64,000 nucleotides of DNA from Mycobacteroides abscessus ATCC 19977. Lineage in GTDB: Bacteria > Actinomycetota > Actinomycetes > Mycobacteriales > Mycobacteriaceae. The position numbers were made by a program, and so were the translations under genes. The stretch covers positions 1,488,001 to 1,552,000 of the forward strand of contig NC_010397.1 of assembly GCF_000069185.1 (NCBI RefSeq). The letters run 5' to 3'. The notes under the pieces were generated by a model. It did no database searches, was not told the DNA's origin, and saw only the letters and a list, made by a program, of their open reading frames with translations. Of this stretch, positions 10,630 through 24,718 are shown one piece after another; positions within the stretch are counted from its first letter, which is position 1, and each line of letters starts with the position of its first letter.

Positions 10630-12426
10630 GTGGTGCGCAGTGACGGTTTGCTTGACATCGACGATTGCCTGAATGCCGACGGGAATATCGAGCTACCGCC
10701 CGGAACCACGCTGATATCCCTGATCGACCGGAACATCAGGAACGTCGGGGACATGGTCGCCTACCGCTATCTGGACTTCACCGCTTCGGAGGACGGGCAT
10801 GCCATTGAACTCACCTGGTCGCAGCTCGGCATCCGTCTGAGCGCCGTCGCCGCGCAGCTGCAACGCCACGTCACGCGTGGCGAGCGGGTGGCCATTTTGG
10901 CGCCGCAGGGGCTCGACTACATCGTCGGCTTCTTCTCGGCGATCAAGGCCGGCGCCATCGCGGTGCCGCTGTTCGCTCCCGAGCTACCGGGTCACGCCGA
11001 GCGGCTGGATATCGCGCTGAGGGACTGCACGCCCACCGTGGTCCTGACGACGGCCGCCGTGCGCGACACTGTCGAAGAGTTTCTCGATGGGCGGCCGGAG
11101 GCGCCACTCGTGCTCGCCATCGACGAGATCCCCGACGAAGCAGGGGAGGGCTTCGAGTACGTGCACCTTGTCGATGACGACGTCTCACATCTGCAATACA
11201 CTTCCGGTGCCACCCGGCCCCCAGTGGGCGTGGAAATCACCCACCGGGCGGTCGGCGTCAATCTGACCCAGATGATTCTGTCGATCAATCTGCTGGATCG
11301 AAACACGCACGGCTGCAGCTGGTTACCGCTTTACCACGATATGGGTCTGTCGATGATCGGCTTCCCAACCGTCTACGGCGGGCACTCCACCTTGATGTCA
11401 CCCACCGCTTTCATCCGCCGCCCGCAGCGCTGGATCAAGGCACTCTCCGACGGCTGCACAGAAGGTCGGGTGATCACCGCGGCACCCAACTTCGCCTACG
11501 AGTACACCGCGCAACGCGGGGTCCCGAAGGACGGTGCGGGTATCGACCTGGGCAAGGCCGTGATGATCATCGGCTCCGAGCCGGTCAGCATCGACGCCAT
11601 CCGTAACTTCGAAAAGGCTTTTGCCCCCTTCGGTTTACCGTCGACAGCGTTCAAGCCGTCCTACGGTATCGCCGAGGCGACACTGTTCATCGCCAACATC
11701 GCCCCGGACGCCGAGCCTTCCGTGGCATATCTCGATCGCACCCAGCTCGCCCGAGGTCGCGCGGTGCCGACAGATCCGGATACGCCCCATGTCAGCGTCC
11801 ACGTTTCCTGCGGTCAGCTGGCACGCAGTCTGCACGGGGTGATCGTCGATCCCGTCGGCACCGATGAGCTCCCAGACGGTCACGTCGGCGAAATATGGTT
11901 GCAAGGCAACAATATTGGGCGCGGATACTGGGGTCGCCCGGAGGACACCGAGAAGGTCTTTCATGCACGGCTTGGCGCAAGACAACCGAAAGGCCATGCG
12001 GGCGAGGCCGATATCGAGGGCGACTGGCTGCGCACGGGCGACATGGGCTTCTATCTCGACGGTGAGTTGTACGTCACCGGCCGCCTCGCCGACCACATCG
12101 AGGTCGACGGCAGCAGCCACTATCCGCAGGACATCGAGGCCAGCGTGGCAGCCGCCTCGCCTATCGTGCGGCGCGGTTATGTGACCGCGTTCACGGTGCC
12201 CGGGGGCGGACTGGTCATCGTCGCCGAGCGCGCCTCACGCACGGCCAAGGCCGACCCGCAGGAGGCCATCGATGCGATCAGCGCCGCGGTCGATGCGGAA
12301 TATGGGTTGAAGCCCGCCGACGTGCTGCTTCTGTCGGCGGGGGCGATCCCGCGCACTACCAGTGGAAAGCTGGCACGGCGGGCCTGTCGCCGCCACTACC
12401 TGGAGGGCACGCTGGGCGTCCACTGA
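10630..12426 (+). CDS. Fatty-acyl-AMP ligase (FAAL, FadD32-like)
   Basis: A 598-residue adenylating enzyme that activates a fatty acid as acyl-AMP. Motifs are LQYTSGATRPPVGVEITH (about 190-207), SWLPLYHDMGLSMIGFP, KPSYGIAEATLFIANI, and WLRTGDMGFYLDGELYVTGR. The downstream segment HIEVDGSSHYPQDIEASV and the ending AIPRTTSGKLARRACR match FadD32-type FAALs. FAALs usually hand acyl-AMP to a polyketide synthase, but none is nearby, so this is an orphan. GTG at 10630; a later start would lose the family N-terminus. M. tuberculosis has fadD33/mbtM near this place, but the sequence looks closer to FadD32-type enzymes. Confidence 0.87.
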   Translation: MVRSDGLLDIDDCLNADGNIELPPGTTLISLIDRNIRNVGDMVAYRYLDFTASEDGHAIELTWSQLGIRLSAVAAQLQRHVTRGERVAILAPQGLDYIVGFFSAIKAGAIAVPLFAPELPGHAERLDIALRDCTPTVVLTTAAVRDTVEEFLDGRPEAPLVLAIDEIPDEAGEGFEYVHLVDDDVSHLQYTSGATRPPVGVEITHRAVGVNLTQMILSINLLDRNTHGCSWLPLYHDMGLSMIGFPTVYGGHSTLMSPTAFIRRPQRWIKALSDGCTEGRVITAAPNFAYEYTAQRGVPKDGAGIDLGKAVMIIGSEPVSIDAIRNFEKAFAPFGLPSTAFKPSYGIAEATLFIANIAPDAEPSVAYLDRTQLARGRAVPTDPDTPHVSVHVSCGQLARSLHGVIVDPVGTDELPDGHVGEIWLQGNNIGRGYWGRPEDTEKVFHARLGARQPKGHAGEADIEGDWLRTGDMGFYLDGELYVTGRLADHIEVDGSSHYPQDIEASVAAASPIVRRGYVTAFTVPGGGLVIVAERASRTAKADPQEAIDAISAAVDAEYGLKPADVLLLSAGAIPRTTSGKLARRACRRHYLEGTLGVH

Positions 12427-12491
12427 GATCCCAGCTAACTCATTTGCCTCATTTGTCCCACGTCAGCGAGCCCATTCGCCACACTCCCGTC

Positions 12492-12513
12492 GGCCCGGTA
12501 GGTTTTCCGGGCC
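12492..12513 (+). terminator. Hairpin downstream of the FAAL gene
   Basis: GGCCCGG (12492-12498) and CCGGGCC (12507-12513) form a perfect 7-bp GC stem with an 8-base loop TAGGTTTT. It lies 66 bp after the FAAL stop and 62 bp before jetA, so it probably separates the two units. Confidence 0.5.
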
Positions 12514-12575
12514 AGTGGCTACGACGGCTGCGCGGCCCGGGGGACAAGCCGCTAGCAATGTGATGGAGGTGTGCG

Positions 12576-18898
<6,323 letters not shown>

Positions 18899-18923
18899 TG
18901 ACTTCTCCGGATCGGTGGCGGAT

Positions 18924-18943
18924 TATGTAGAGCATCATACATA
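18924..18943. promoter_or_regulatory. Possible TetR operator between divergent genes
   Basis: TATGTA (18924-18929) and TACATA (18938-18943) are exact complements with an 8-base spacer in the 73-bp gap between the crotonase and the TetR gene. Position and symmetry suit an autoregulatory operator; binding is inference. Confidence 0.5.
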
Positions 18944-18971
18944 GACCGGAACTCCTCGGGAAGGACGACGA

Positions 18972-19544
18972 TTGAGCACCCCGCGCGAACGAATGGTTGC
19001 CTCGGCAGCCCTGTTGATCCGCGAGCGAGGAGCTCACGCCACGGCCATCTCCGATGTTCTCGAGCACAGCGGTGCGCCGCGTGGCTCCGCATATCACTAC
19101 TTTCCGGGCGGGCGGACCCAACTGCTGAGTGAGGCAGTGGATCTGGCGGGCGAATACATCGCCGGGATGATCGATGCCAAACCCTCGGCGGTAGACGCGC
19201 TGGATATTCTCGTCGCGTCCTATCGAAAACAACTCGTGCGGAGCGACTTCCGGGCGGGGTGTCCGGTGGTGGCAGTCGCGGTCGAGGCCGGCGATCCGGA
19301 GAGCCCAGCCAGTAGTCAGAAGCTGATCGAACACTCGGCGGCCGTCTTCCGGCGTTGGATCGACCTCATCGCCGACAAGCTGGTCGCCGTCGGGGTTGTC
19401 CGTACGCGGGCCGACGAGCTGGCGATCCTGATGACGACCTCTCTGGAAGGCGCAATCATTATCGCGCGATCGACTCGCGACATCACGCCAATCGACGTGG
19501 TGCACAGGCAGTTACGCACTCTCATTGAGGAGGCCGGACAATGA
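18972..19544 (+). CDS. TetR family transcriptional regulator (Rv0196-like)
   Basis: A 190-residue regulator starting at TTG 18972. The HTH is in HATAISDVLEHSGAPRGSAYHYFPGGRTQLLSEAV (residues about 24-58, described in two parts: HATAISDVLEHSG and SAYHYFPGGRTQL). It overlaps the molybdopterin oxidoreductase by 4 bp; the same TetR plus oxidoreductase pair occurs as Rv0196-Rv0197. It probably controls itself, the oxidoreductase and perhaps the divergent crotonase. Confidence 0.88.
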   Translation: MSTPRERMVASAALLIRERGAHATAISDVLEHSGAPRGSAYHYFPGGRTQLLSEAVDLAGEYIAGMIDAKPSAVDALDILVASYRKQLVRSDFRAGCPVVAVAVEAGDPESPASSQKLIEHSAAVFRRWIDLIADKLVAVGVVRTRADELAILMTTSLEGAIIIARSTRDITPIDVVHRQLRTLIEEAGQ

Positions 19545-21772
19545 CCGCCGAATGGTTGCCCACCGCATGCATCTTGTGTGAATGTAACTGCGGCATCGTG
19601 GTGCAGACGGAGGGGCGCACCCTCGCGAAGATCCGCGGTGACAAGGATCATCCGGGTACCAAAGGGTATACCTGCAATAAGGCGTTGCGGCTGAATCACT
19701 ATCAGAACAATGCGAACCGGCTGACATCGCCCATGCGTCGCCGTCCCGATGGCACCTATGAGGAAATCGATTGGGATACGGCGATCGTGGAGATCGCCGA
19801 GGGATTCAAACACATCCGCGACAGCTACGGCGGCGACAAGATCTTCTACTACGGCGGTGGTGGGCAAGGTAACCATCTGGGTGGTGCCTACAGCGGCGCA
19901 TTCCTCAAAGCCATTGGGTCCAAGTACCGTTCCAATGCGCTAGCCCAGGAGAAGACGGGTGAGGCCTGGATCGACAAGAATCTGTACGGCGGACACACTC
20001 GCGGCGAATTCGAGTATGCGGAGGTGTCCGTCTTCGTCGGGAAGAACCCGTGGATGTCGCAGAGCTTTCCGCGGGCTCGTGTGGTGCTCAATGAGATTGC
20101 CAAGGATCCGCAGCGCTCGATGATCGTCATCGATCCGGTTAACACCGATACCGCCAAGATGGCGGACTTTCATCTACGCGTACGCCCCGGTACAGATGCC
20201 TGGTGCCTCGCCGCGCTGGCGGCGGTGCTGGTGCAGGAGAATCTCTGTGACGAAGCATTCCTCGCCGAACACGTCACCGGAACCGAAGAGGTTCGGGATG
20301 TGCTGCGCACGGTGCCGATCGCGGACTACGCACGGCGCTGCGGGGTGGACGAGGACCTCATTCGGCGGGCGGCCCGCCGGGTTGCGGCGGCCGAGAGCGT
20401 GGCCGTCTTCGAAGACCTGGGCATCCAGCAGGCCCCCAACAGTACGCTGAGCTCATATCTGAACAAGATGCTCTGGATCCTCACCGGGAACTTCGCAAAA
20501 CGCGGTGGGCAGCATCTGCATTCGTGGATGGCGCCGCTCATGGGTGGCTTCTTCGGTTACACCCCGGTGACCGGGGCCCGCATCATCGGTGGCTTGGTGC
20601 CCTCCAATGTCATCCCGGAAGAGATCCTCACCGATCACCCGGATCGTTTCCGCGCGATGATCGTCGAGAGTAGCAATCCCGCACATTCCCTTGCGGATTC
20701 GGCGCGGTGCAAGGAGGCCTTCGCTGCCCTGGAACTCTTGGTGGTCGTGGATGTGGCGATGACCGAGACCGCGCGGCTCGCACACTACGTGCTGCCCGCC
20801 GCCACACAGTTCGAGAAGGTAGAGGCCACCTTCTTCAATCTGGAATTCCCGCACAACACCTTTCAACTGCGACACCCACTATTCGAACCCGAGTCAGGAA
20901 CCCTGCCCGAACCCGAGATCTGGGCGCGGCTGGTGCGGGCGCTGGGAGTGGTTGACGACGCGGATCTGCAGCCATTACGTGAGGCCGCCGCGCAGGGGCG
21001 GGAAGCATACTTGCAGGCATTTTTCGCAGTACTGGCCAATCCGGTACTCGGTGCATTGGCTCCGTACGTCCTCTACGAGACCTTGGGCCCCACACTGCCG
21101 AGGGGATTGGAAGGCGCTGCAGCTCTCTGGGGCCTGGCGCAGAAGGCGATGATGACCTACCCGCAGGCGGTGGCTCGGGCCGGTCACCCCGACGGCAACG
21201 CCTTGTTCGACGCGATCCTGAACAGCCCATCCGGCGTGACCTTTACCGTCCACGACTATGAGGACGACTTCGCCCTCATCACGCACGCGGACCGCAAGAT
21301 CGCTCTCGCTATTCCCGAAATGCTTGATGAGATAAAGGGGCTGGTGTCGCGTCCGGCACAGCTGACAACGCCGGAATTTCCGATCGTGCTGTCGGCCGGC
21401 GAGCGCAGGGCATACACCGCCAACGACATCCTGCGTGACCCGTCCTGGCGCAAGCGTGATCAGCAGGGAGCTCTGCGGATCAGTCCGCAGGATGCACAAC
21501 AGCTCGGTGTCGCTGACGGTGAAAGGGTTCGGATCGCGACAGCGGCCGGTGCCGCCGAGGCCACGGTCGAGATCAGCGACATGATGCAGCCCGGTCACGC
21601 CTCGCTGCCCAATGGTTTCGGCCTCGACTACACCGACGAGTCCGGGGAAACACATATACCCGGGGTGGCGCCGAATGCTCTCACCTCGTCGGCTTGGCGT
21701 GACGAGTACGCCGGAACGCCATGGCACAAGCATGTCCCCGCGCGTTTGGAGACGCTGACCGCCGCCATCTAG
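19541..21772 (+). CDS. Molybdopterin-dependent oxidoreductase with [4Fe-4S] site (Rv0197-like)
   Basis: A 743-residue protein of the DMSO-reductase/formate-dehydrogenase superfamily. The N-terminal iron-sulfur motif is C10-x2-C13-x3-C17 with Cys45 as fourth ligand. Molybdopterin-guanine-dinucleotide regions include FYYGGGGQGNHLGGAYSG, VFVGKNPWMSQ and a C-terminal MoCo-binding domain from about residue 605 (PEFPIVLSAGERRAYTAND). No Tat signal is present, so it is cytoplasmic. No accessory ferredoxin or membrane subunit is adjacent. Substrate unknown. Confidence 0.87.
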   Translation: MTAEWLPTACILCECNCGIVVQTEGRTLAKIRGDKDHPGTKGYTCNKALRLNHYQNNANRLTSPMRRRPDGTYEEIDWDTAIVEIAEGFKHIRDSYGGDKIFYYGGGGQGNHLGGAYSGAFLKAIGSKYRSNALAQEKTGEAWIDKNLYGGHTRGEFEYAEVSVFVGKNPWMSQSFPRARVVLNEIAKDPQRSMIVIDPVNTDTAKMADFHLRVRPGTDAWCLAALAAVLVQENLCDEAFLAEHVTGTEEVRDVLRTVPIADYARRCGVDEDLIRRAARRVAAAESVAVFEDLGIQQAPNSTLSSYLNKMLWILTGNFAKRGGQHLHSWMAPLMGGFFGYTPVTGARIIGGLVPSNVIPEEILTDHPDRFRAMIVESSNPAHSLADSARCKEAFAALELLVVVDVAMTETARLAHYVLPAATQFEKVEATFFNLEFPHNTFQLRHPLFEPESGTLPEPEIWARLVRALGVVDDADLQPLREAAAQGREAYLQAFFAVLANPVLGALAPYVLYETLGPTLPRGLEGAAALWGLAQKAMMTYPQAVARAGHPDGNALFDAILNSPSGVTFTVHDYEDDFALITHADRKIALAIPEMLDEIKGLVSRPAQLTTPEFPIVLSAGERRAYTANDILRDPSWRKRDQQGALRISPQDAQQLGVADGERVRIATAAGAAEATVEISDMMQPGHASLPNGFGLDYTDESGETHIPGVAPNALTSSAWRDEYAGTPWHKHVPARLETLTAAI

Positions 21773-23196
21773 ACAACACGGGCGAGATACTCGAGGACTG
21801 TGCGCCCGGATTCGGTCATGACACCGATGTACCCGTCCGGGCGTACCAGCACCAGTGTCGTTGCCGTAACGTCGTAGTCCGGCGATGGCGTCATCTGTTG
21901 AATGCACACGTCGGCGATGACGGGAGCCTGGGCGCCGAACGTCAACAGCGTGAAATGCGTGCCACGTAGCACATCAAACAGGCGTACCCCGTTGTCTAGC
22001 AAGGCGTCAGGTGCCCGGTCACCGGCTCGGAGATTTCCTTGAAACACGCGATCGTCGACGGCCAACGAGCATCCACGATATGTGATGTCCATCTGATGTA
22101 ACTGAGGCGCAGGTCCTTTCGCAGGCGCGAAGTTGCGATGGTGCAGGTCGGTGCTCAGTCCCAGCACGGATGCGGCCACCGGCATCCGTTCTTCCTCATA
22201 GGTGTCTAGCAATTTCTCGGGGGCGCCGTAGATGACGGCTGCCAGCTTCCATCCCAGGTTGTAGGCGTCTTGCACACTCGTGTTCAGGCCCTGGCCGCCC
22301 GCCGAGGAATGCACGTGCGCCGCATCACCGGCCAGGATCACTCGTCCCACCCGAAATCTGTCCACCATGCGCGCATTCACGCGGTAGAGGGAAATCCATC
22401 GCAGATCCCGCAACACAATGTCGTCCCGGCCGGAGCGATCGACGACCAGTTTCTGAACCGCGTCCAGTGTCAGCGCGGGAACATCCTCGGTAGCCATGTT
22501 CGCGACAAATTGATAGTGCTCACTGCCCGGTAGATTCCAGAGCGAAAAGCGTTCCGACACTTGACCATCCCGTGTCAGCACATGGCAGAAGGATCCCTCC
22601 AAGCCATCGGCCCGCACATCGCCGATCAGCGTTCGTTCCCTCTCGAACGTCTCCCCGGCAAACCCCACGCCGAGCATCTTGCGTACTGTGCTGCGCCCAC
22701 CGTCGGCACCGACGAGGTATGAGGCGTGGAGCAATTCGGGCGCGCCACCCTGGGACACCATCACGCTGACCGCATCCGATCTCTGCGTGAAACCGACTAC
22801 CTCACAGTTGAATTCCACATCGCCTCCGAACTGACGCAGCCTGTCCAACAGGATCTCGTCGGTACGCCATTGCGGCACCAACCAAAAACCTGGGTATGGG
22901 ATGCCTGGGCCCGAGGGGATGTCGGTCCCGAGCATCTCCACAAGGCTGCGCTCGGCGACGACCTCATGGCCCGCGTAGATGCGGAAGGGCGGCATGGCCA
23001 TGCCCCCGCTGTTGATCGCAGGCGCGATACCGAGATCGTCGAACACCTCCTGGGTGCGCGGGGACAGGCCCTTGCCGCGAGAACCGGGGAACAGATCGGG
23101 AGCCTTGTCCAGCACCCGGCATGCGATGCCGCGCCGCGTCAATTCGCACGCCAGCGTCAGGCCCGTGGGGCCGGCCCCGGCGATCACCACTGTCAT
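21769..23196 (-). CDS. FAD-dependent aromatic hydroxylase-type monooxygenase (class A)
   Basis: A 475-residue group A flavin monooxygenase. It has the FAD fingerprint VVIAGAGPTGLTLACEL (residues about 3-19), the DG motif in YLVGADGGRSTVRKMLG, and the GD motif GDAAHVHSSAGGQGLNTSVQ. A C-terminal thioredoxin-like extension (about 370-475) is usual for RdmE/MhpA-type hydroxylases. GTG/ATG reading begins at 23196 inside the TetR stop (4-bp overlap), so it is the second gene of a TetR-led operon. The aromatic substrate is unknown. Confidence 0.87.
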   Translation of the reverse strand: MTVVIAGAGPTGLTLACELTRRGIACRVLDKAPDLFPGSRGKGLSPRTQEVFDDLGIAPAINSGGMAMPPFRIYAGHEVVAERSLVEMLGTDIPSGPGIPYPGFWLVPQWRTDEILLDRLRQFGGDVEFNCEVVGFTQRSDAVSVMVSQGGAPELLHASYLVGADGGRSTVRKMLGVGFAGETFERERTLIGDVRADGLEGSFCHVLTRDGQVSERFSLWNLPGSEHYQFVANMATEDVPALTLDAVQKLVVDRSGRDDIVLRDLRWISLYRVNARMVDRFRVGRVILAGDAAHVHSSAGGQGLNTSVQDAYNLGWKLAAVIYGAPEKLLDTYEEERMPVAASVLGLSTDLHHRNFAPAKGPAPQLHQMDITYRGCSLAVDDRVFQGNLRAGDRAPDALLDNGVRLFDVLRGTHFTLLTFGAQAPVIADVCIQQMTPSPDYDVTATTLVLVRPDGYIGVMTESGRTVLEYLARVV

Positions 23197-23765
23197 CGGG
23201 CCCCGGGTCGGATAAGGACGAGCAAGACGTCATCGACGAGCCGGCCGATGAACGCGTCGTCAAGGGGGCCGCCCAGGGTCAGGCGATGGGTAAGCATTGC
23301 TTCGGCGACATCGTGAATGAGCTGACGATCAACATCGACGCCCGCCTCGCCCCGGCCGACCGCGCGCGACAGCGGAGCGTCGAAGGGAGACAGACCTGGG
23401 TCGGCGAGATGGCGACGGATCGCGTCGGAGAGTGTCTCGTCGTGCTCCATCGCGCGTATCAGGTCTGGGTAGAGGGTTGGCGGTAGCGCCTGCGCCTTGC
23501 GGCGCAGCATGCCCATTGTGGCGATGAGGTCTGTGCGTAATCCGCCGGTGTCGAAGACCTCGTCGTTGAAGCTCGCATCATGAGCGTCCAGTGCGGCCTT
23601 GATCAGTTCGGCCTTGTTGCTCCATCTGCGGTAGATCGTAGTTTTGCTGGCATGGGCCAGTGCCGCAACCGAATCCATGGAGAAGCGGTCGTATCCATCG
23701 CGTATCAGTACCTGCAATGCGACCGCGAGGAGCGCGGCGCTACGTGTCTCTCCGCGGGCAACCAT
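23193..23765 (-). CDS. TetR family regulator of the flavin monooxygenase operon
   Basis: A 190-residue TetR protein. The HTH spans FSMDSVAALAHASKTTIYRR (residues about 23-42), a standard TetR helix pair. Start is ATG 23765, with the 33-bp palindrome directly upstream. The 4-bp overlap with the monooxygenase implies coupled expression and autorepression. Confidence 0.9.
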   Translation of the reverse strand: MVARGETRSAALLAVALQVLIRDGYDRFSMDSVAALAHASKTTIYRRWSNKAELIKAALDAHDASFNDEVFDTGGLRTDLIATMGMLRRKAQALPPTLYPDLIRAMEHDETLSDAIRRHLADPGLSPFDAPLSRAVGRGEAGVDVDRQLIHDVAEAMLTHRLTLGGPLDDAFIGRLVDDVLLVLIRPGAR

Positions 23766-23798
23766 GACATAAGTGTACGCATACCGTACACTTATGTC
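23766..23798. promoter_or_regulatory. Perfect 33-bp operator-like palindrome
   Basis: GACATAAGTGTACG (23766-23779) and its exact complement (23785-23798) flank a 5-base spacer. The element touches the ATG of the TetR gene and overlaps the stop codon of the GntR gene, filling the whole 31-bp gap. It very likely is the TetR autoregulatory operator. Confidence 0.8.
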
Positions 23799-24504
23799 AC
23801 TCCTTCAGTACCGCCTCGAAGGCCACACGGTCTCCGCGGAACAGGGAGCGCACCCGTTCAATCGGGCGCCCATCGGTGTCGAGGGTGCGCCGGTTCATGA
23901 GGAGCATGGGCATGGCGATCGAGGTGTCCAGCAGCGATGCCTCGCGGGGTGAGGCGAGTACTGTTTCGATGCGTTCGACGGCACTGCCGAACTGAACTCC
24001 TAGCGCGCGAATCGCCGCGTACAGCGAGGTACTGGGGTCAAAGGTGTTGCGCAACTCGGCAAAGCGTGCTTTGGCCAGGTATGTGCTCTCCAGCCCAAGC
24101 TTGGCGCCATCGGCGAGCAAGACGCGCTCCAGGTGGATCACCGTCGACCCGCCGCGGATTCCGAGGTCCCGGCACAGGTCGGCGTCGCCGGTGATGTTCT
24201 CCCAGGTGACCAGTAACCGCCCCGGTGTTCGCCCCTGGCTTTGCGCCCCCTCGGTATAGGAGCGTAAAGACAGCGGCTGCAATAGTTTTGGTGCCGCCAC
24301 CACCGTTCCGCGCCCACGCCGTTCGATACGTCCCTCCACCAGTAGCTCATGCAGTGCCTGGCGCACGGTTTCTCGCGACACCGCGAATCGTTCGGCCAGG
24401 TCGCGCTCGGGCGGCACGGGGTCTCCCTCGTTGAGTGCCGAGAGAATGTGTTCCAGTTCGGTGCGTACCTGGTAATGCTTGGGCAGTCGCACATCGGCTG
24501 TCAT
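23797..24504 (-). CDS. GntR family regulator with UTRA domain (PhnF-like)
   Basis: A 235-residue GntR/HutC-subfamily regulator. The winged HTH is in the first ~75 residues (VPPERDLAERFAVSRETVRQ, then GRIERRGRGTVVA); the UTRA effector domain fills about 85-235. In mycobacteria PhnF of this class represses phosphate/phosphonate uptake genes. It is divergent from the aminophosphonate gene cluster and two GntR-type sites lie between, so it probably represses that cluster and itself. The ligand is likely a phosphonate or phosphorylated compound (inference). Confidence 0.88.
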   Translation of the reverse strand: MTADVRLPKHYQVRTELEHILSALNEGDPVPPERDLAERFAVSRETVRQALHELLVEGRIERRGRGTVVAAPKLLQPLSLRSYTEGAQSQGRTPGRLLVTWENITGDADLCRDLGIRGGSTVIHLERVLLADGAKLGLESTYLAKARFAELRNTFDPSTSLYAAIRALGVQFGSAVERIETVLASPREASLLDTSIAMPMLLMNRRTLDTDGRPIERVRSLFRGDRVAFEAVLKE

Positions 24505-24639
24505 GGCGCCACCACCTTTCGGGCCGTCCCGAGGCTGCCCGGAATGGAACCGGCGGCTTCCTTGTCGCGCACGGTGCGCAGTGACTTCGGAACGGCCTCG
24601 AGTTCTTCGATCGCTCGCACGGGGTAGAGCGTACGCCAG

Positions 24640-24655
24640 ATTGGTCTATACCAAT
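24640..24655. promoter_or_regulatory. GntR/PhnF-like operator 1
   Basis: ATTGGT-CTAT-ACCAAT is a 16-bp site with perfect 6-bp arms in the gap between the GntR gene and the FAD oxidase. Its core TGGTCTATACCA is the reverse complement of the TGGTATAGACCA type of site reported for M. smegmatis PhnF. Confidence 0.75.
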
Positions 24656-24679
24656 TGTTCATGTGGTGTTCGAGCGCGT

Positions 24680-24709
24680 GTCTCTCATTGGTCTAGACCA
24701 ATGAGAGAC
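24680..24709. promoter_or_regulatory. GntR/PhnF-like operator 2 inside a perfect 30-bp palindrome
   Basis: Bases 24680-24709 read the same on both strands. The core is TTGGTCTAGACCAA (24688-24701), flanked by CTCTCA/TGAGAG. The 3' half ends 9 bp before ATG 24719 and so overlaps the ribosome-binding region. Site centres 1 and 2 are 47 bp apart, allowing cooperative binding or looping. Confidence 0.78.
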
Positions 24710-24718
24710 GCTGGCGGC

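Noticed and set aside
24479-24718. N-terminal extension of the FAD oxidase across the divergent promoter
   Set aside because: The extra 80 codons run through both operator palindromes; ATG 24719 gives the proper flavoprotein N-terminus.
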